Assembly: GCA_024742305.1 (NCBI GenBank)
Contig: JANSYQ010000002.1
Location: forward strand, 1-64,000
Origin: a bacterium
GTDB taxonomy: Bacteria > Bacteroidota > Bacteroidia > Flavobacteriales_D > Crocinitomicaceae
Direction of reading: 5' to 3'
DNA: 64,000 nt
In this document: one piece after another, positions 16,132 through 24,427 of the stretch
Position numbering within the stretch: position 1 is the first letter of the stretch
Layout of the letters: every line of letters begins with the position of its first letter
Notes under the pieces: model-generated
What the model was told of the DNA's origin: nothing
What the model saw: only the letters and a program-made list of their open reading frames with translations
The model's database searches: none
Translations under genes and position numbers: made by a program

Positions 16132-17805
16132 ATGAAAGTTGGTCTGATTCTCCTCCTTTTGATCCAAAGTCTTGCCCTCATGGCTCAAAGCCCGAACCCT
16201 CCCTGCGGTGATGATTACGGGTCTGCACAGGACGAAGCCAATATCATTCAGCAAATGCGCTTTGGCACTATTTCAGATGCACAAAATGCCATAGATCAAG
16301 CAAAAAATACTCGTGGTACAAGTTTGGGCTGTCCGCAGATTGCCTACAATCATAATCCGGCAAACTACAATCAGCCAAGCTTAAACGACGTTTCTACCAT
16401 TTGGAACACCGTACATCTTCCGGCTATTGAATCGTTTACAATCAATTGTCCGAGAATTGGACGGTATGAAAACAACGCCGCACTCGGTGCCTATTATGCC
16501 AATTTAGCCGGTTTCTCGGTGGACTTAAATGTGTTGTATGATGTCGCTCAAATGCAGATGGCTCAGCAATACACTGCAGCGAACGTAAGCAATCTTGATC
16601 CACAGCATGAAGGCGTATTCGGATATGTACACACGCCGTCAAGCGATCCTTGTTATCCCGGTGGAGTAGTTGGTTCATCGGTTGCTGCGGTTTGTGCAAA
16701 TATTCCATCCTATTGCGTCACATACGACAACGGATTGTTTGCGGGTGAGGACTTTTTAATTGGCGATCAATACGATCCTTTATCCTTTTATGACGGTGGA
16801 ATCGCCTATGATCATGGATGGGTTGGCGCTCATTTGATAGAAGCAGGCATTCAACAGGTGGATGCAAATCGTAAGTCAATTATCCGAAATTCCTTATTGA
16901 ATGCAACAGACTGGGCGAAGAATCAAGAAGTTGTTAAAAATCATAATTATACAGCTAAACTGATTTGGTTACTGGCTCAAATGTACAATTGGACAGGAGA
17001 TTCCACATATCGAATTGAATTGGATTACAAGCTAAATAAGAACCTTCTTCCGTCTGTTTTAATGGACCTTGACAACAACGGTTTTGTGGATGGAACCAAT
17101 CCAAATATCGCCTTTCAAGACTTGACAACGGTTGCTGAAATGCCGGGCAGAAATTGGGATGGTCACAACTCGTTACCGTGGTACAATGCGATGAATGCTT
17201 GGGCAATTACTGACGCTTATGTCGCATTTCGAGACCGAGGAGAAACACTTCGAGCACAAGAATTAAAGCCCTATGTCATTGCCATGCTCGACAATCTATC
17301 ATGGGAAATAAACAACCTGGGCATTATTGATGACCAACTGGGCGTTCGAGATTTGACATTTGCTCTGCTGAACGGAATTTGGAAAGTTGCTCAATACGAA
17401 AATGAAGCGCATCCTGAATGGGAATCTGCAGCTTGGGCCATGTGGAATTCCGGTTATTTCAATACATATTCAACACATAGTGTATGTGTAGGTTTGTATC
17501 TATGTGTGCTTTCTAGTACACCGTATCAGCCTCTTTTCGAAAGAGAAAGCTTTGTATCCGTAACTGAGTTGGATGATGCTGCTATTCGAATTTATCCGAA
17601 CCCATCTTCAGGTGTAATCACAGTTAAGAACGAGCTTGGAGGTGAATGTCATATCGCCATTAAATCATTGACGGGACAGGAAGTGTATACGGGACGTCTC
17701 TCATCAACGGATGTAATTGACTTATCGACCTTCGGTTCGGGGATATATTTAATAGCCGTGATGAATGAAAACGGATCATTGGTAGAAAAAGTAGTGATCC
17801 AATAA
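16132..17805 (+). CDS. T9SS-exported protein of unknown function
   Basis: The 557-residue product has a signal peptide ('MKVGLILLLLIQSLALMAQ') and a C-terminal T9SS sorting domain (~480-557: 'IRIYPNPSSGVITVKNE', ending 'GSLVEKVVIQ'). The ~450-residue body is mostly helical with repeated aromatic and Asn/Asp-rich turns ('ATDWAKNQEVVKNHNYTAKLIWLLAQMYNWTGDSTY', quoted in part), suggesting an alpha/alpha-toroid as in some glycosidases and lyases; I recognise no specific family or catalytic residue. The last ~30 bases of the ORF and ~25 bases of 3' untranslated sequence are nearly identical to those of the preceding gene. Confidence 0.75.
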   Translation: MKVGLILLLLIQSLALMAQSPNPPCGDDYGSAQDEANIIQQMRFGTISDAQNAIDQAKNTRGTSLGCPQIAYNHNPANYNQPSLNDVSTIWNTVHLPAIESFTINCPRIGRYENNAALGAYYANLAGFSVDLNVLYDVAQMQMAQQYTAANVSNLDPQHEGVFGYVHTPSSDPCYPGGVVGSSVAAVCANIPSYCVTYDNGLFAGEDFLIGDQYDPLSFYDGGIAYDHGWVGAHLIEAGIQQVDANRKSIIRNSLLNATDWAKNQEVVKNHNYTAKLIWLLAQMYNWTGDSTYRIELDYKLNKNLLPSVLMDLDNNGFVDGTNPNIAFQDLTTVAEMPGRNWDGHNSLPWYNAMNAWAITDAYVAFRDRGETLRAQELKPYVIAMLDNLSWEINNLGIIDDQLGVRDLTFALLNGIWKVAQYENEAHPEWESAAWAMWNSGYFNTYSTHSVCVGLYLCVLSSTPYQPLFERESFVSVTELDDAAIRIYPNPSSGVITVKNELGGECHIAIKSLTGQEVYTGRLSSTDVIDLSTFGSGIYLIAVMNENGSLVEKVVIQ

Positions 17806-17824
17806 TCACGACCAATACTACTGG

Positions 17825-17872
17825 AAGTCCCTAGTCATCTCGACTCCGCTCAATGATTTAGGCGCTTTTTTA
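17825..17872 (+). terminator. Partly decayed terminator, copy of the one at 16019
   Basis: AAGTCCCTA and TAGGCGCTT pair with one mismatch and one wobble, followed by six T. The loop again holds the TCATCTCGACTCCGCTCAATGA repeat. The stem has diverged from the perfect version at 16019-16066. Confidence 0.6.
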
Positions 17873-17873
17873 T

Positions 17874-19607
17874 TTACTGCTTCACAAAGCGAATTCGTGC
17901 CGGATGACTTGGATAGTTCACAGAGTGAACCTCTAAGAAATAAGCTCCCGATTTCAAGTGCGACAAATTCATCGAAAACTCGGAGGTATGAACACTTTGC
18001 GATGTAATTTCCCGTCCGGAGATATCCAAAACGCGCACTTGAGACAATAACTCATCACTTTGAATGTTCAAAGTTCCCAATGTTGGATTCGGATGTACCG
18101 ATAGACTGCTCATCCATACTTCTTCAAGCCCAACCAACTGCACGGTGAACTCCACACTTACTTGGCACCCTTCGGCATCGGTAATCACCACTTCGTACGT
18201 TCCCCCGCAAAGATCTGTCGCTGTCGCTGTGGTTTGCGATTGTGGATCGTTCCATTGATAGGAATACGGCGATACTCCTCCATCCACAATTAAATAGATG
18301 GTACCGTTACAATTGTCCGAGTCAGGAGCCATAAAGTTACTATAGGTAATGGCCTGAGGCTCGGGAACGTACACACAATGATTGTCTACCTGTCCCAAAT
18401 TGTCCGTAACCTGAACACAATACGTCCCAGCGGTTAGTCCGGTGACGGTTGCCGTAGTTGCATTCCCTGCTGCAGCATCCCATTGATACGTATACGGAGG
18501 TTGTCCCTGATTGGCATTAATCGTTGCCACGCCGTCTGAATCTCCAGCACATGTAGGTTGCTGTACACTTGGGTAAAGCGCCAGTCCATTACTGGTAGGA
18601 TATGTGACCATAACTTCCATGGCTACGGGAAGGTGATCGGACATATAGTACAAGGCGTTCACCACTGAGTCGGGGTACATGCTATTTGCACCGTTAAGAA
18701 GATTGGTATTGAAATGATTTCCATCGTTTCCTACCGCATCATAGGAGTTCGCAATGTATTGAACGTCATCAACTCCTGTCATCACGTTCGAAGAAACGAG
18801 AATTTGGTCAAAACGATCATCTGACCCGCCTTTGCTACCACAATCAAAATTCAAACTAGAGCGTGTGGACTGCGTGTGAATAGCTGCAAACGAACTATTG
18901 TTGTTCCAACTTCCGGGAGCATTGATGGGATCTTGAAGAGCGAAGGGGCCTGAAACGAGGTTTTGATAACCCGACTCGTTCGATGTGTACACATTTAGAT
19001 CTCCGCATACAAAATGATGATGATCGGTTGGTTGTGTAGCAATGTAATCCATGAGCAACTGCGTTTGTGCTGCACGAATATTCACGTTAGAGCCTCCACT
19101 TCCGGCTTTCAGGTGACACATGTACACGTCGATGAAGGTCGTATCATAGAAAGTGGTGAGATTGGGATCGTTGAGATATAAAACGTAGTGATCGATATCG
19201 CGCGAACTTGTAGCAATGACATCTTGGCTGTAAAAGATGAGTTTGTTTGCGTTGTAGAATAGCTGATTGTTCAAGTCGCCACCGTTTCCATTGGGGTGCC
19301 ACTGTGCTGATTGAAAATAATTCACGCCATTGACATTCAACGATCTTGTCAAAATGCTATCAGTACCAGCCTCCGTTTGAATTTCGCACGCCACAAAGAT
19401 ATCCGGCTGTAGATAGCTTAATACTTTTCTCAATGTATCCGCACGATTGGGCACTACCGTGTTGGTTCCGCAGTCATCGCGACCGTCAGGAAAGTTAAGC
19501 ACGTTGTACGCAACAATTTTTACCGTTTCTGTTTGAGAGAAAGATGCGGATGTACACAAGACAAACGCAAGTAAGAGTAGGCTTTTCATGCTACAAAAAT
19601 ACCGCAT
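17874..19607 (-). CDS. Secreted endonuclease/exonuclease/phosphatase-family protein with SprB repeat and T9SS tail
   Basis: The 577-residue product has a signal peptide; ATG 19589 ('MKSLLLLAFVLCTSASFSQ') is a likely alternative start. Residues ~25-335 are an EEP (DNase I-like) domain: 'VKIVAYNVLNFPDG', a Glu in 'FVACEIQTEAG', 'YMCHLKAGSG', 'HHFVCGDLNVYTS' and 'YYMSDHLPVAMEV', which supply the metal-binding and catalytic Asn, Glu, His and Asp of the fold. Residues ~350-410 form a SprB repeat ('QPTCAGDSDGVATINANQGQPPYTYQW') and a second PKD-like repeat follows. The end is a T9SS sorting domain ('LSVHPNPTLGTLNIQSD'). Likely an extracellular nuclease or phosphodiesterase; the substrate is not predictable. 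It converges on the preceding gene with one base between terminator and stop. Confidence 0.88.
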   Translation of the reverse strand: MRYFCSMKSLLLLAFVLCTSASFSQTETVKIVAYNVLNFPDGRDDCGTNTVVPNRADTLRKVLSYLQPDIFVACEIQTEAGTDSILTRSLNVNGVNYFQSAQWHPNGNGGDLNNQLFYNANKLIFYSQDVIATSSRDIDHYVLYLNDPNLTTFYDTTFIDVYMCHLKAGSGGSNVNIRAAQTQLLMDYIATQPTDHHHFVCGDLNVYTSNESGYQNLVSGPFALQDPINAPGSWNNNSSFAAIHTQSTRSSLNFDCGSKGGSDDRFDQILVSSNVMTGVDDVQYIANSYDAVGNDGNHFNTNLLNGANSMYPDSVVNALYYMSDHLPVAMEVMVTYPTSNGLALYPSVQQPTCAGDSDGVATINANQGQPPYTYQWDAAAGNATTATVTGLTAGTYCVQVTDNLGQVDNHCVYVPEPQAITYSNFMAPDSDNCNGTIYLIVDGGVSPYSYQWNDPQSQTTATATDLCGGTYEVVITDAEGCQVSVEFTVQLVGLEEVWMSSLSVHPNPTLGTLNIQSDELLSQVRVLDISGREITSQSVHTSEFSMNLSHLKSGAYFLEVHSVNYPSHPARIRFVKQ

Positions 19608-19715
19608 TTTTGGTGAGAAGTGAAAAGAGAAAAGAAAGAAGATAGGATTTACATTTCAATCTTATCAACGCTTCTGACCAATCACTTCTGACCTCTGACT
19701 AATCATCTTTTCTCA

Positions 19716-21176
19716 TCAATTCATGAGGAACGGGAACCTGTAGGCAATGGACCATACGTGCGTACTTGCCAATGGCGCTCGGCGATATCGAAAACTCTGA
19801 TAACGGAACTGCAAAGCACCAATATCCAGTGCGAAGTACCAACCACCTAAGTAGCCTCCTTTACTTAACATCGGATTATTGAAGTTGGTGTTTTCCTCCG
19901 GGTCCAGGTTCTGATATTGAGATTCTGCTCCCTCGTAGGTAAACTGTTGGTTAAAAACGGCGTATCCACCCAAGGAATAACCAACAGAAGCCGCAAAGAA
20001 AGGAGTTCCTGAACCACGCTCATTAACGTACATTCCGCCCAATGCTAAAAGCAGCGAGTTTAGTTCTACACCAATATCGAGATACGACTGAAAAACACCC
20101 ATGGAGCCTTTTCCGTACGTGGAGGCACGATCTACAAATTTGTATTTCCAGTATTTGTCCTCCGCAGTTACGTTTGATTCCACTTGCGAGGCATGACCCA
20201 AGCGTCCGCCTTCAAAATTCAAACCAAGCGACATGGGTCCGACCCGCATGTGCGTGACCAATCCATACAGTCTTGTCGGTGTAGAGTGTTTTTCAAAATG
20301 AGGTGGTTGGAAAGTGATTTTCGGACCAATTCCTACGAAAGGACCAATATCCATGAATGCAGCTCGTCCAGTACTCGTAGTTGCTGTGTAGTAAGTGGTG
20401 GTTCTTTTGTAGATGAAGTTTCCTTCGCGGTAAGTTTCCGTCGATGTATGTGAGCTTGTAACGTGTACGTTTGTGTAATCGAAATAACTGGCTTTAGGAT
20501 TGAAAAGCGTGAGCATGGCATCGGCACGGAGCGTAAATCTAGGTGCGATAATTCCAGTGATACCCCATTTCTTTAAGTGCGGATTGTCAGTTATTCCTCC
20601 GCAAAAATCAATGTTGAAATCCGCTGTAACGAAGGGTGCTTGTAGGCGTACTCCAGGGGTTATGGAAATATAATTAAAATCGTCTTCCCGTTCTTTTTTA
20701 CCGCCATATACTGACCAATACTTATAACTCCCAAAGTGCAACCCTATCGACGGCATTAAACGCCAAGTTCTCGCATACGACTTCGCTTTGCCCAATCCCC
20801 AATCTGAAATCGGTACTTGCGATCCGAAGGACCACCAACGACCATAACGCGTCTCATAGGGATTAAATCCTTCTACGGTAATATCAAAACCACCCGGTTG
20901 AGCATCCTGAGAAACGGCACTACTAATAAAGTTCGCACGACAAAACCCTACATTTAAATCGAAATATCCGTAGTTGATGTTGAAGGCGCGCCATGGCTCC
21001 TCATTCTGGATGGCATCTCCAAACCTCGGGAAAGTAGTTGTGATACCCATACCCGTGTGTGCGAAAGCCAATTCTCTTAGCTCCTTTTTCGACTGTTGGA
21101 GAGAGTCGTACTTGCTTTGAGCGAAAGCAGAATCCACAAAAAAAACTAGTAGTGTGATCAAAAGTATTGAGCGCAT
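19716..21176 (-). CDS. Outer-membrane beta-barrel protein
   Basis: The track starts at 21230, but ATG 21176 places the signal peptide at the N-terminus ('MRSILLITLLVFFVDSAFAQ'), giving 486 residues. The body has many alternating hydrophobic/polar beta strands rich in Tyr, Gly and Phe ('INYGYFDLNVGFCRANFISS', 'HVWSIAYRFPFLMN' at the end with a terminal aromatic-x-aromatic pattern), typical of Bacteroidota outer-membrane barrels. I recognise no named family. It is a single gene flanked by the EEP gene (same strand) and divergent purN. Confidence 0.72.
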   Translation of the reverse strand: MRSILLITLLVFFVDSAFAQSKYDSLQQSKKELRELAFAHTGMGITTTFPRFGDAIQNEEPWRAFNINYGYFDLNVGFCRANFISSAVSQDAQPGGFDITVEGFNPYETRYGRWWSFGSQVPISDWGLGKAKSYARTWRLMPSIGLHFGSYKYWSVYGGKKEREDDFNYISITPGVRLQAPFVTADFNIDFCGGITDNPHLKKWGITGIIAPRFTLRADAMLTLFNPKASYFDYTNVHVTSSHTSTETYREGNFIYKRTTTYYTATTSTGRAAFMDIGPFVGIGPKITFQPPHFEKHSTPTRLYGLVTHMRVGPMSLGLNFEGGRLGHASQVESNVTAEDKYWKYKFVDRASTYGKGSMGVFQSYLDIGVELNSLLLALGGMYVNERGSGTPFFAASVGYSLGGYAVFNQQFTYEGAESQYQNLDPEENTNFNNPMLSKGGYLGGWYFALDIGALQFRYQSFRYRRAPLASTHVWSIAYRFPFLMN

Positions 21177-21336
21177 AGTAGGGCGATTTCTACCTAAAAA
21201 TATAAATTCCTTTTGTTTTGGGGGTATCACTAATGGGTTGAACTAAAGAGGGCAACGATACAATATGCTTCCAAGAAGCTGAGACTGAATTACGCTTATT
21301 TTAAGAGTTTTTCATGTTTCCACTTCAAGGTTTTCC

Positions 21337-21344
21337 TACCTTTG
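21337..21344 (+). promoter_or_regulatory. -7 element (TACCTTTG) four bases before the purN start
   Basis: An exact TAnnTTTG box is followed by CGGC and then the ATG at 21349. Transcription would begin at or next to the start codon, so the mRNA is probably leaderless. No TTG -33 is obvious. Confidence 0.6.
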
Positions 21345-21348
21345 CGGC

Positions 21349-21924
21349 ATGCAAACGAAACGAATTGCCATATTCGCCTCAGGCACAGGTAGTAACGCTA
21401 TAAACTTGATTCGCTTCTTTCAAGAAGATGCCGACATCGAGGTGGCATTTGTACTAAGTAACAAGGCCGAAGCGAAAGTGCTTTCCTCTGCGCAAGAATT
21501 GGGCGTGAAAACACTGCATTTCGATAACCAACAAGTGGCAGATGGTACTTTTTTGGTAGGACTTTGCAAAGAGCACCGCGTTGATTGGATCGTATTGGCG
21601 GGATACCTGCGTTTAATTCCGGCAGCGTTAATTCAGGCTTATGATCGAAAAATGATCAACCTGCACCCATCGTTGTTACCCAATTATGGCGGGAAGGGAA
21701 TGCACGGAAGAAACGTTCACGAAGCCGTAATTGCCAATGGTGAGGAAAAGTCAGGAATTACGATTCATTTTGTGAATGAAGAGTTCGACAAGGGAGAAAT
21801 CCTTGCTCAGTTCCACTGCAAGTTGACACCAGAAGATACGGTAGAAAGTTTGGAGGGAAAGATTCGTTACTTGGAGCAAACCTATTTGCCAACCGTAGTT
21901 CGCGGGGCAATTTTAAATCAATAA
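21349..21924 (+). CDS. purN: Phosphoribosylglycinamide formyltransferase
   Basis: The 191-residue enzyme formylates GAR with 10-formyl-tetrahydrofolate in purine synthesis. 'IAIFASGTGSNAINLI' is the phosphate-binding loop, 'KMINLHPSLLPNYGGKGMHG' carries the catalytic Asn104 and His106, and 'HFVNEEFDKGEIL' supplies the Asp (147). Length is typical. The MarC-type gene follows seven bases later, so the two are likely co-transcribed, though no functional link is evident. Confidence 0.97.
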   Translation: MQTKRIAIFASGTGSNAINLIRFFQEDADIEVAFVLSNKAEAKVLSSAQELGVKTLHFDNQQVADGTFLVGLCKEHRVDWIVLAGYLRLIPAALIQAYDRKMINLHPSLLPNYGGKGMHGRNVHEAVIANGEEKSGITIHFVNEEFDKGEILAQFHCKLTPEDTVESLEGKIRYLEQTYLPTVVRGAILNQ

Positions 21925-21931
21925 GCACGTC

Positions 21932-22522
21932 ATGACAGCATTTTTGGGAGGATTCGATTGGGTCGAATTGTTTAAAGCGACCATGGTACTTTTTGCGGTA
22001 GTGGACATTGTTGGTTCCATTCCGATTATTATCAAACTAAAGGAAGAGGCGGGCGAAATACATGCCGGGCGCACCAGTTTTGTCTCCTTAGTGATCATGG
22101 TGAGTTTCCTTTTTTTGGGAGAAAGCATCCTGAAGTTGTTTCACGTAGATGTGAATTCCTTCGCCGTTGCGGGGGCCTTGATATTGTTCGCGATGTCCTT
22201 GGAAATGATCATGGGCGTTCGACTATTTCGTGATGAACCTTCGGGAAAAACGGCTAGTATCGTTCCTTTGGCCTTCCCAATCATTGCCGGTGCTGGTTCT
22301 ATGACTTCCATCATCTCACTACGCGCTGAATACGAGAGCATCAATATTGTAATTGCTATCGTCATCAACATTGTGTTGGTGTACGTTGTTTTACGATTGA
22401 CCAAGCATATTGAGCGTTTGTTGGGACCTGGAGGTATTGCCATTTTGAAGAAAGTATTCGGAATTATCCTACTATCCATTGCGATAAAGCTGTTTAGTTC
22501 GAATGTAGCGTCGTTGTTCTAG
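21932..22522 (+). CDS. MarC family integral membrane protein
   Basis: The 196-residue product has about six membrane helices and the MarC/UPF0056 pattern: 'TMVLFAVVDIVGSIPIIIKL' early, 'GALILFAMSLEMIMG' in the middle, 'PLAFPIIAGAGSMTSIISL' and 'KKVFGIILLSIAIKLF' at the end. The family sits in the inner membrane; early links to multidrug resistance were not upheld, and the substrate is unknown. It is cotranscribed with purN and ends before a long hairpin shared with the convergent gene. Confidence 0.92.
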   Translation: MTAFLGGFDWVELFKATMVLFAVVDIVGSIPIIIKLKEEAGEIHAGRTSFVSLVIMVSFLFLGESILKLFHVDVNSFAVAGALILFAMSLEMIMGVRLFRDEPSGKTASIVPLAFPIIAGAGSMTSIISLRAEYESINIVIAIVINIVLVYVVLRLTKHIERLLGPGGIAILKKVFGIILLSIAIKLFSSNVASLF

Positions 22523-22536
22523 AGGTAGTCTGTTTG

Positions 22537-22600
22537 TAGAAGGTGAAAGGCTAAAAGTTGAGTTTCCTTCAACTTTGGGCATTCGGCTTTATACCTTCTA
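22537..22600. terminator. Long bipartite hairpin between convergent genes
   Basis: TAGAAGGT/ACCTTCTA (8 bp) encloses AAAGGC/GCTTT and AAAGTTGA/TCAACTTT. It is symmetric and could end transcription from both sides, although neither side has a long T-tract. Confidence 0.5.
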
Positions 22601-22616
22601 CCAGCTAAGTACGTAC

Positions 22617-23348
22617 CTACTTCAAAATCGACTTTTTATAGACGGTTACAGGAGAGCCATCAAAAAGTTGTACGGATTCTGGCTCGATGTTGGTAAGCAA
22701 GTGGAAATCTGCACCGAAGACGGTTCCAAAATCGAAGGTGATCTCGCTATCAACCGTTTTGTAAATTTTCCAATCCGAGCGATCAACTTCGTAAACGGTA
22801 CATTTTTGGTCATTCACTTGCGCCGTACCCCAATAGTGCTTTGAAAATAAATGCTCTGGGGTGTTTGTGGCAATTGGCTTACATTTCTTCTCTGTGACAA
22901 CGCTTATTTGATGCCAGCCCCCTTTTTTTATACCATAGCTTGTATGCAGATACAACGAATCTTCAGACCAGGAATGATTCATTTTACGCGTTTCATAGTT
23001 TTCCTTGTAAATGGTATTCGCTACAAAACTAACGGCTCGTTTCGGAAAGAATAATTTTGGGAAAGCCACTTCGGATCGCCATTCGTTTTCGCCAATTCTT
23101 CGCTTTACATAGAGGCGTAGATTGATCTCTTCGAATGTTTGATGAAAGGGCACTGGTATTTTCATCAACTTGGTATTGGAATAGAGAAATGCCACCAAGC
23201 TAACATAGCACTTACCCTCAAATAACTCTAACTCTGTGCCTTTTGGGATGTATTTCCTAATGAACTCTGGATCTACCACATAATTGGCTGATATCATTCG
23301 GCCCCAATCTGTTTCTAAGAATATTTTTCTGTCTTTCCTTCTACTCAA
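22617..23348 (-). CDS. DUF2071 (YqjF-like) family protein
   Basis: The 243-residue product has the DUF2071 layout: 'FLETDWGRMISANYVVDPEFIRKYIPKGTELELFEG' at the N-terminus (quoted in part), 'CYVSLVAFLYSNTKLMKIPVPFHQTFEEINLRLYV', and a later 'VSFVANTIYKENYETRKM'. The fold is acetoacetate-decarboxylase-like, but I see no catalytic lysine equivalent with confidence, and no function is established. It stands alone, convergent with the MarC-type gene. Confidence 0.88.
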   Translation of the reverse strand: MSRRKDRKIFLETDWGRMISANYVVDPEFIRKYIPKGTELELFEGKCYVSLVAFLYSNTKLMKIPVPFHQTFEEINLRLYVKRRIGENEWRSEVAFPKLFFPKRAVSFVANTIYKENYETRKMNHSWSEDSLYLHTSYGIKKGGWHQISVVTEKKCKPIATNTPEHLFSKHYWGTAQVNDQKCTVYEVDRSDWKIYKTVDSEITFDFGTVFGADFHLLTNIEPESVQLFDGSPVTVYKKSILK

Positions 23349-23539
23349 ACCCTTCTCTATATTGACAGCTTAAAGTTATAGGAAAGTTTGTTGTTGGGCA
23401 AGGGAATCGTGTTTCTTCAAATGCGAAATGATTAGAGACCGTGGGTGCGCTTTATTTCGTAGTTAAAATAATAAATTGGAGGTGCTCATAATTTGAGGGT
23501 AATTTTAATTGATTAGAGGCTAGATAGTATTGAAATGCG

Positions 23540-23923
23540 CTAGAATAAAAATATCGTTCTTAACCAAAAAAATTGTTCCCAAAAGGCTAGTGTTGTTATT
23601 AGAGAAAATAACATTCCTAACACGAATAAAGTTACTCGAAGTGATTGTAGTGGCTGTTTAATTTTCCAGTAATATGAGATAAGAAACTCAATGCCCCAAC
23701 CAAGGCAATAGGAAATGTTTGCCGCGAAGAGAAAGAAGATTGAAGTAATAATTAACTCTTTCAATTCGTGAGCAACATATTTCCAGTACTCAAAAATAAC
23801 AATTGACTGAACTGCGAGAATACTTAGGTTGTACCGAATTCTTTTTCGCTCCCACCAGCGTAAGGTTTCACGAAAAGGGTATTCTTTCTCAGGGAGGAAG
23901 TCGTTGTCAATTTCTTTAGTCAT
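23540..23923 (-). CDS. Small membrane protein with a 2TM-type domain, unknown function
   Basis: The 127-residue product has a charged N-terminus ('DNDFLPEKEYPFRETLRWWERKRIRYN') and then three or four membrane helices ('NLSILAVQSIVIFEYW', 'LIITSIFFLFAANISYCLGWGIEFLI', 'LFVLGMLFSLITTLAFWEQFF'). I do not recognise the family. The 190 bases downstream, toward the DUF2071 gene, hold nothing I can name. Confidence 0.6.
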   Translation of the reverse strand: MTKEIDNDFLPEKEYPFRETLRWWERKRIRYNLSILAVQSIVIFEYWKYVAHELKELIITSIFFLFAANISYCLGWGIEFLISYYWKIKQPLQSLRVTLFVLGMLFSLITTLAFWEQFFWLRTIFLF

Positions 23924-23987
23924 AGTGGTTCTTCTCGTTTATTACACAAATAATGATCTTTTACATCTCGTATTTTGCCCAAATTCG

Positions 23988-24019
23988 ACAATTCTAGAAT
24001 TGCCAAATTGTAGAATTGT
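23988..24019. repeat. AT-rich palindrome between two minus-strand genes
   Basis: ACAATTCTA pairs with TAGAATTGT, and the left arm itself overlaps the perfect palindrome CAATTCTAGAATTG. No T-tract follows on either strand. Confidence 0.5.
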
Positions 24020-24033
24020 ATAAATGCCTCACT

Positions 24034-24405
24034 TTAATCTCCAATAATCAAAATAGGAAACCACGATTCCGTATCAGAAAACCATATATTCCGTAGAGCG
24101 GTATCGCCTTGAAACAAATATTTGTTATACCGTTCGGAATACCTTCCCACATCCCCAAACTTCAATTTTTCCTTGGTAGGGTGTAAAAAAAGCGTATCTC
24201 CAATTTGAACCCAATTACCGGCAGCCACAAAACCAAATGTACAACTGTTCACTCGATGTACAAACCGTCCGTTATCCCTCAATATCAATTCTTCCTTTTC
24301 GTATCCCGTATTATAAGAAAAACGTCTGCTTTTTTGAGTCTCAACGGTACTGAAACCGAAAAGGAAACCGAGTAAGAACAGCAGCACCATTCCCTTCACA
24401 TACAT
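24034..24405 (-). CDS. Small secreted or anchored protein of unknown function
   Basis: The track starts at 24480, inside the upstream WG-repeat gene. ATG 24405 removes the overlap, lies 22 bases after that gene's stop and starts a hydrophobic N-terminus ('MYVKGMVLLFLLGFLFGFSTVE'), giving 123 residues. The mature part reads as a small beta-sandwich ('GRFVHRVNSCTFGFVAAGNWVQIGDTLFLHP'), a pattern seen in Bacteroidota proteins near repeat-rich surface proteins. It is likely the last gene of the 24-29.4 kb operon. No function is evident. Confidence 0.6.
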   Translation of the reverse strand: MYVKGMVLLFLLGFLFGFSTVETQKSRRFSYNTGYEKEELILRDNGRFVHRVNSCTFGFVAAGNWVQIGDTLFLHPTKEKLKFGDVGRYSERYNKYLFQGDTALRNIWFSDTESWFPILIIGD

Positions 24406-24427
24406 TCTCTGATTCTTCACAAACTTT

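Noticed and set aside
22575-22844. 89-residue plus-strand ORF
   Set aside because: It overlaps the hairpin and the 3' end of the DUF2071 gene on the other strand and shows no family pattern.
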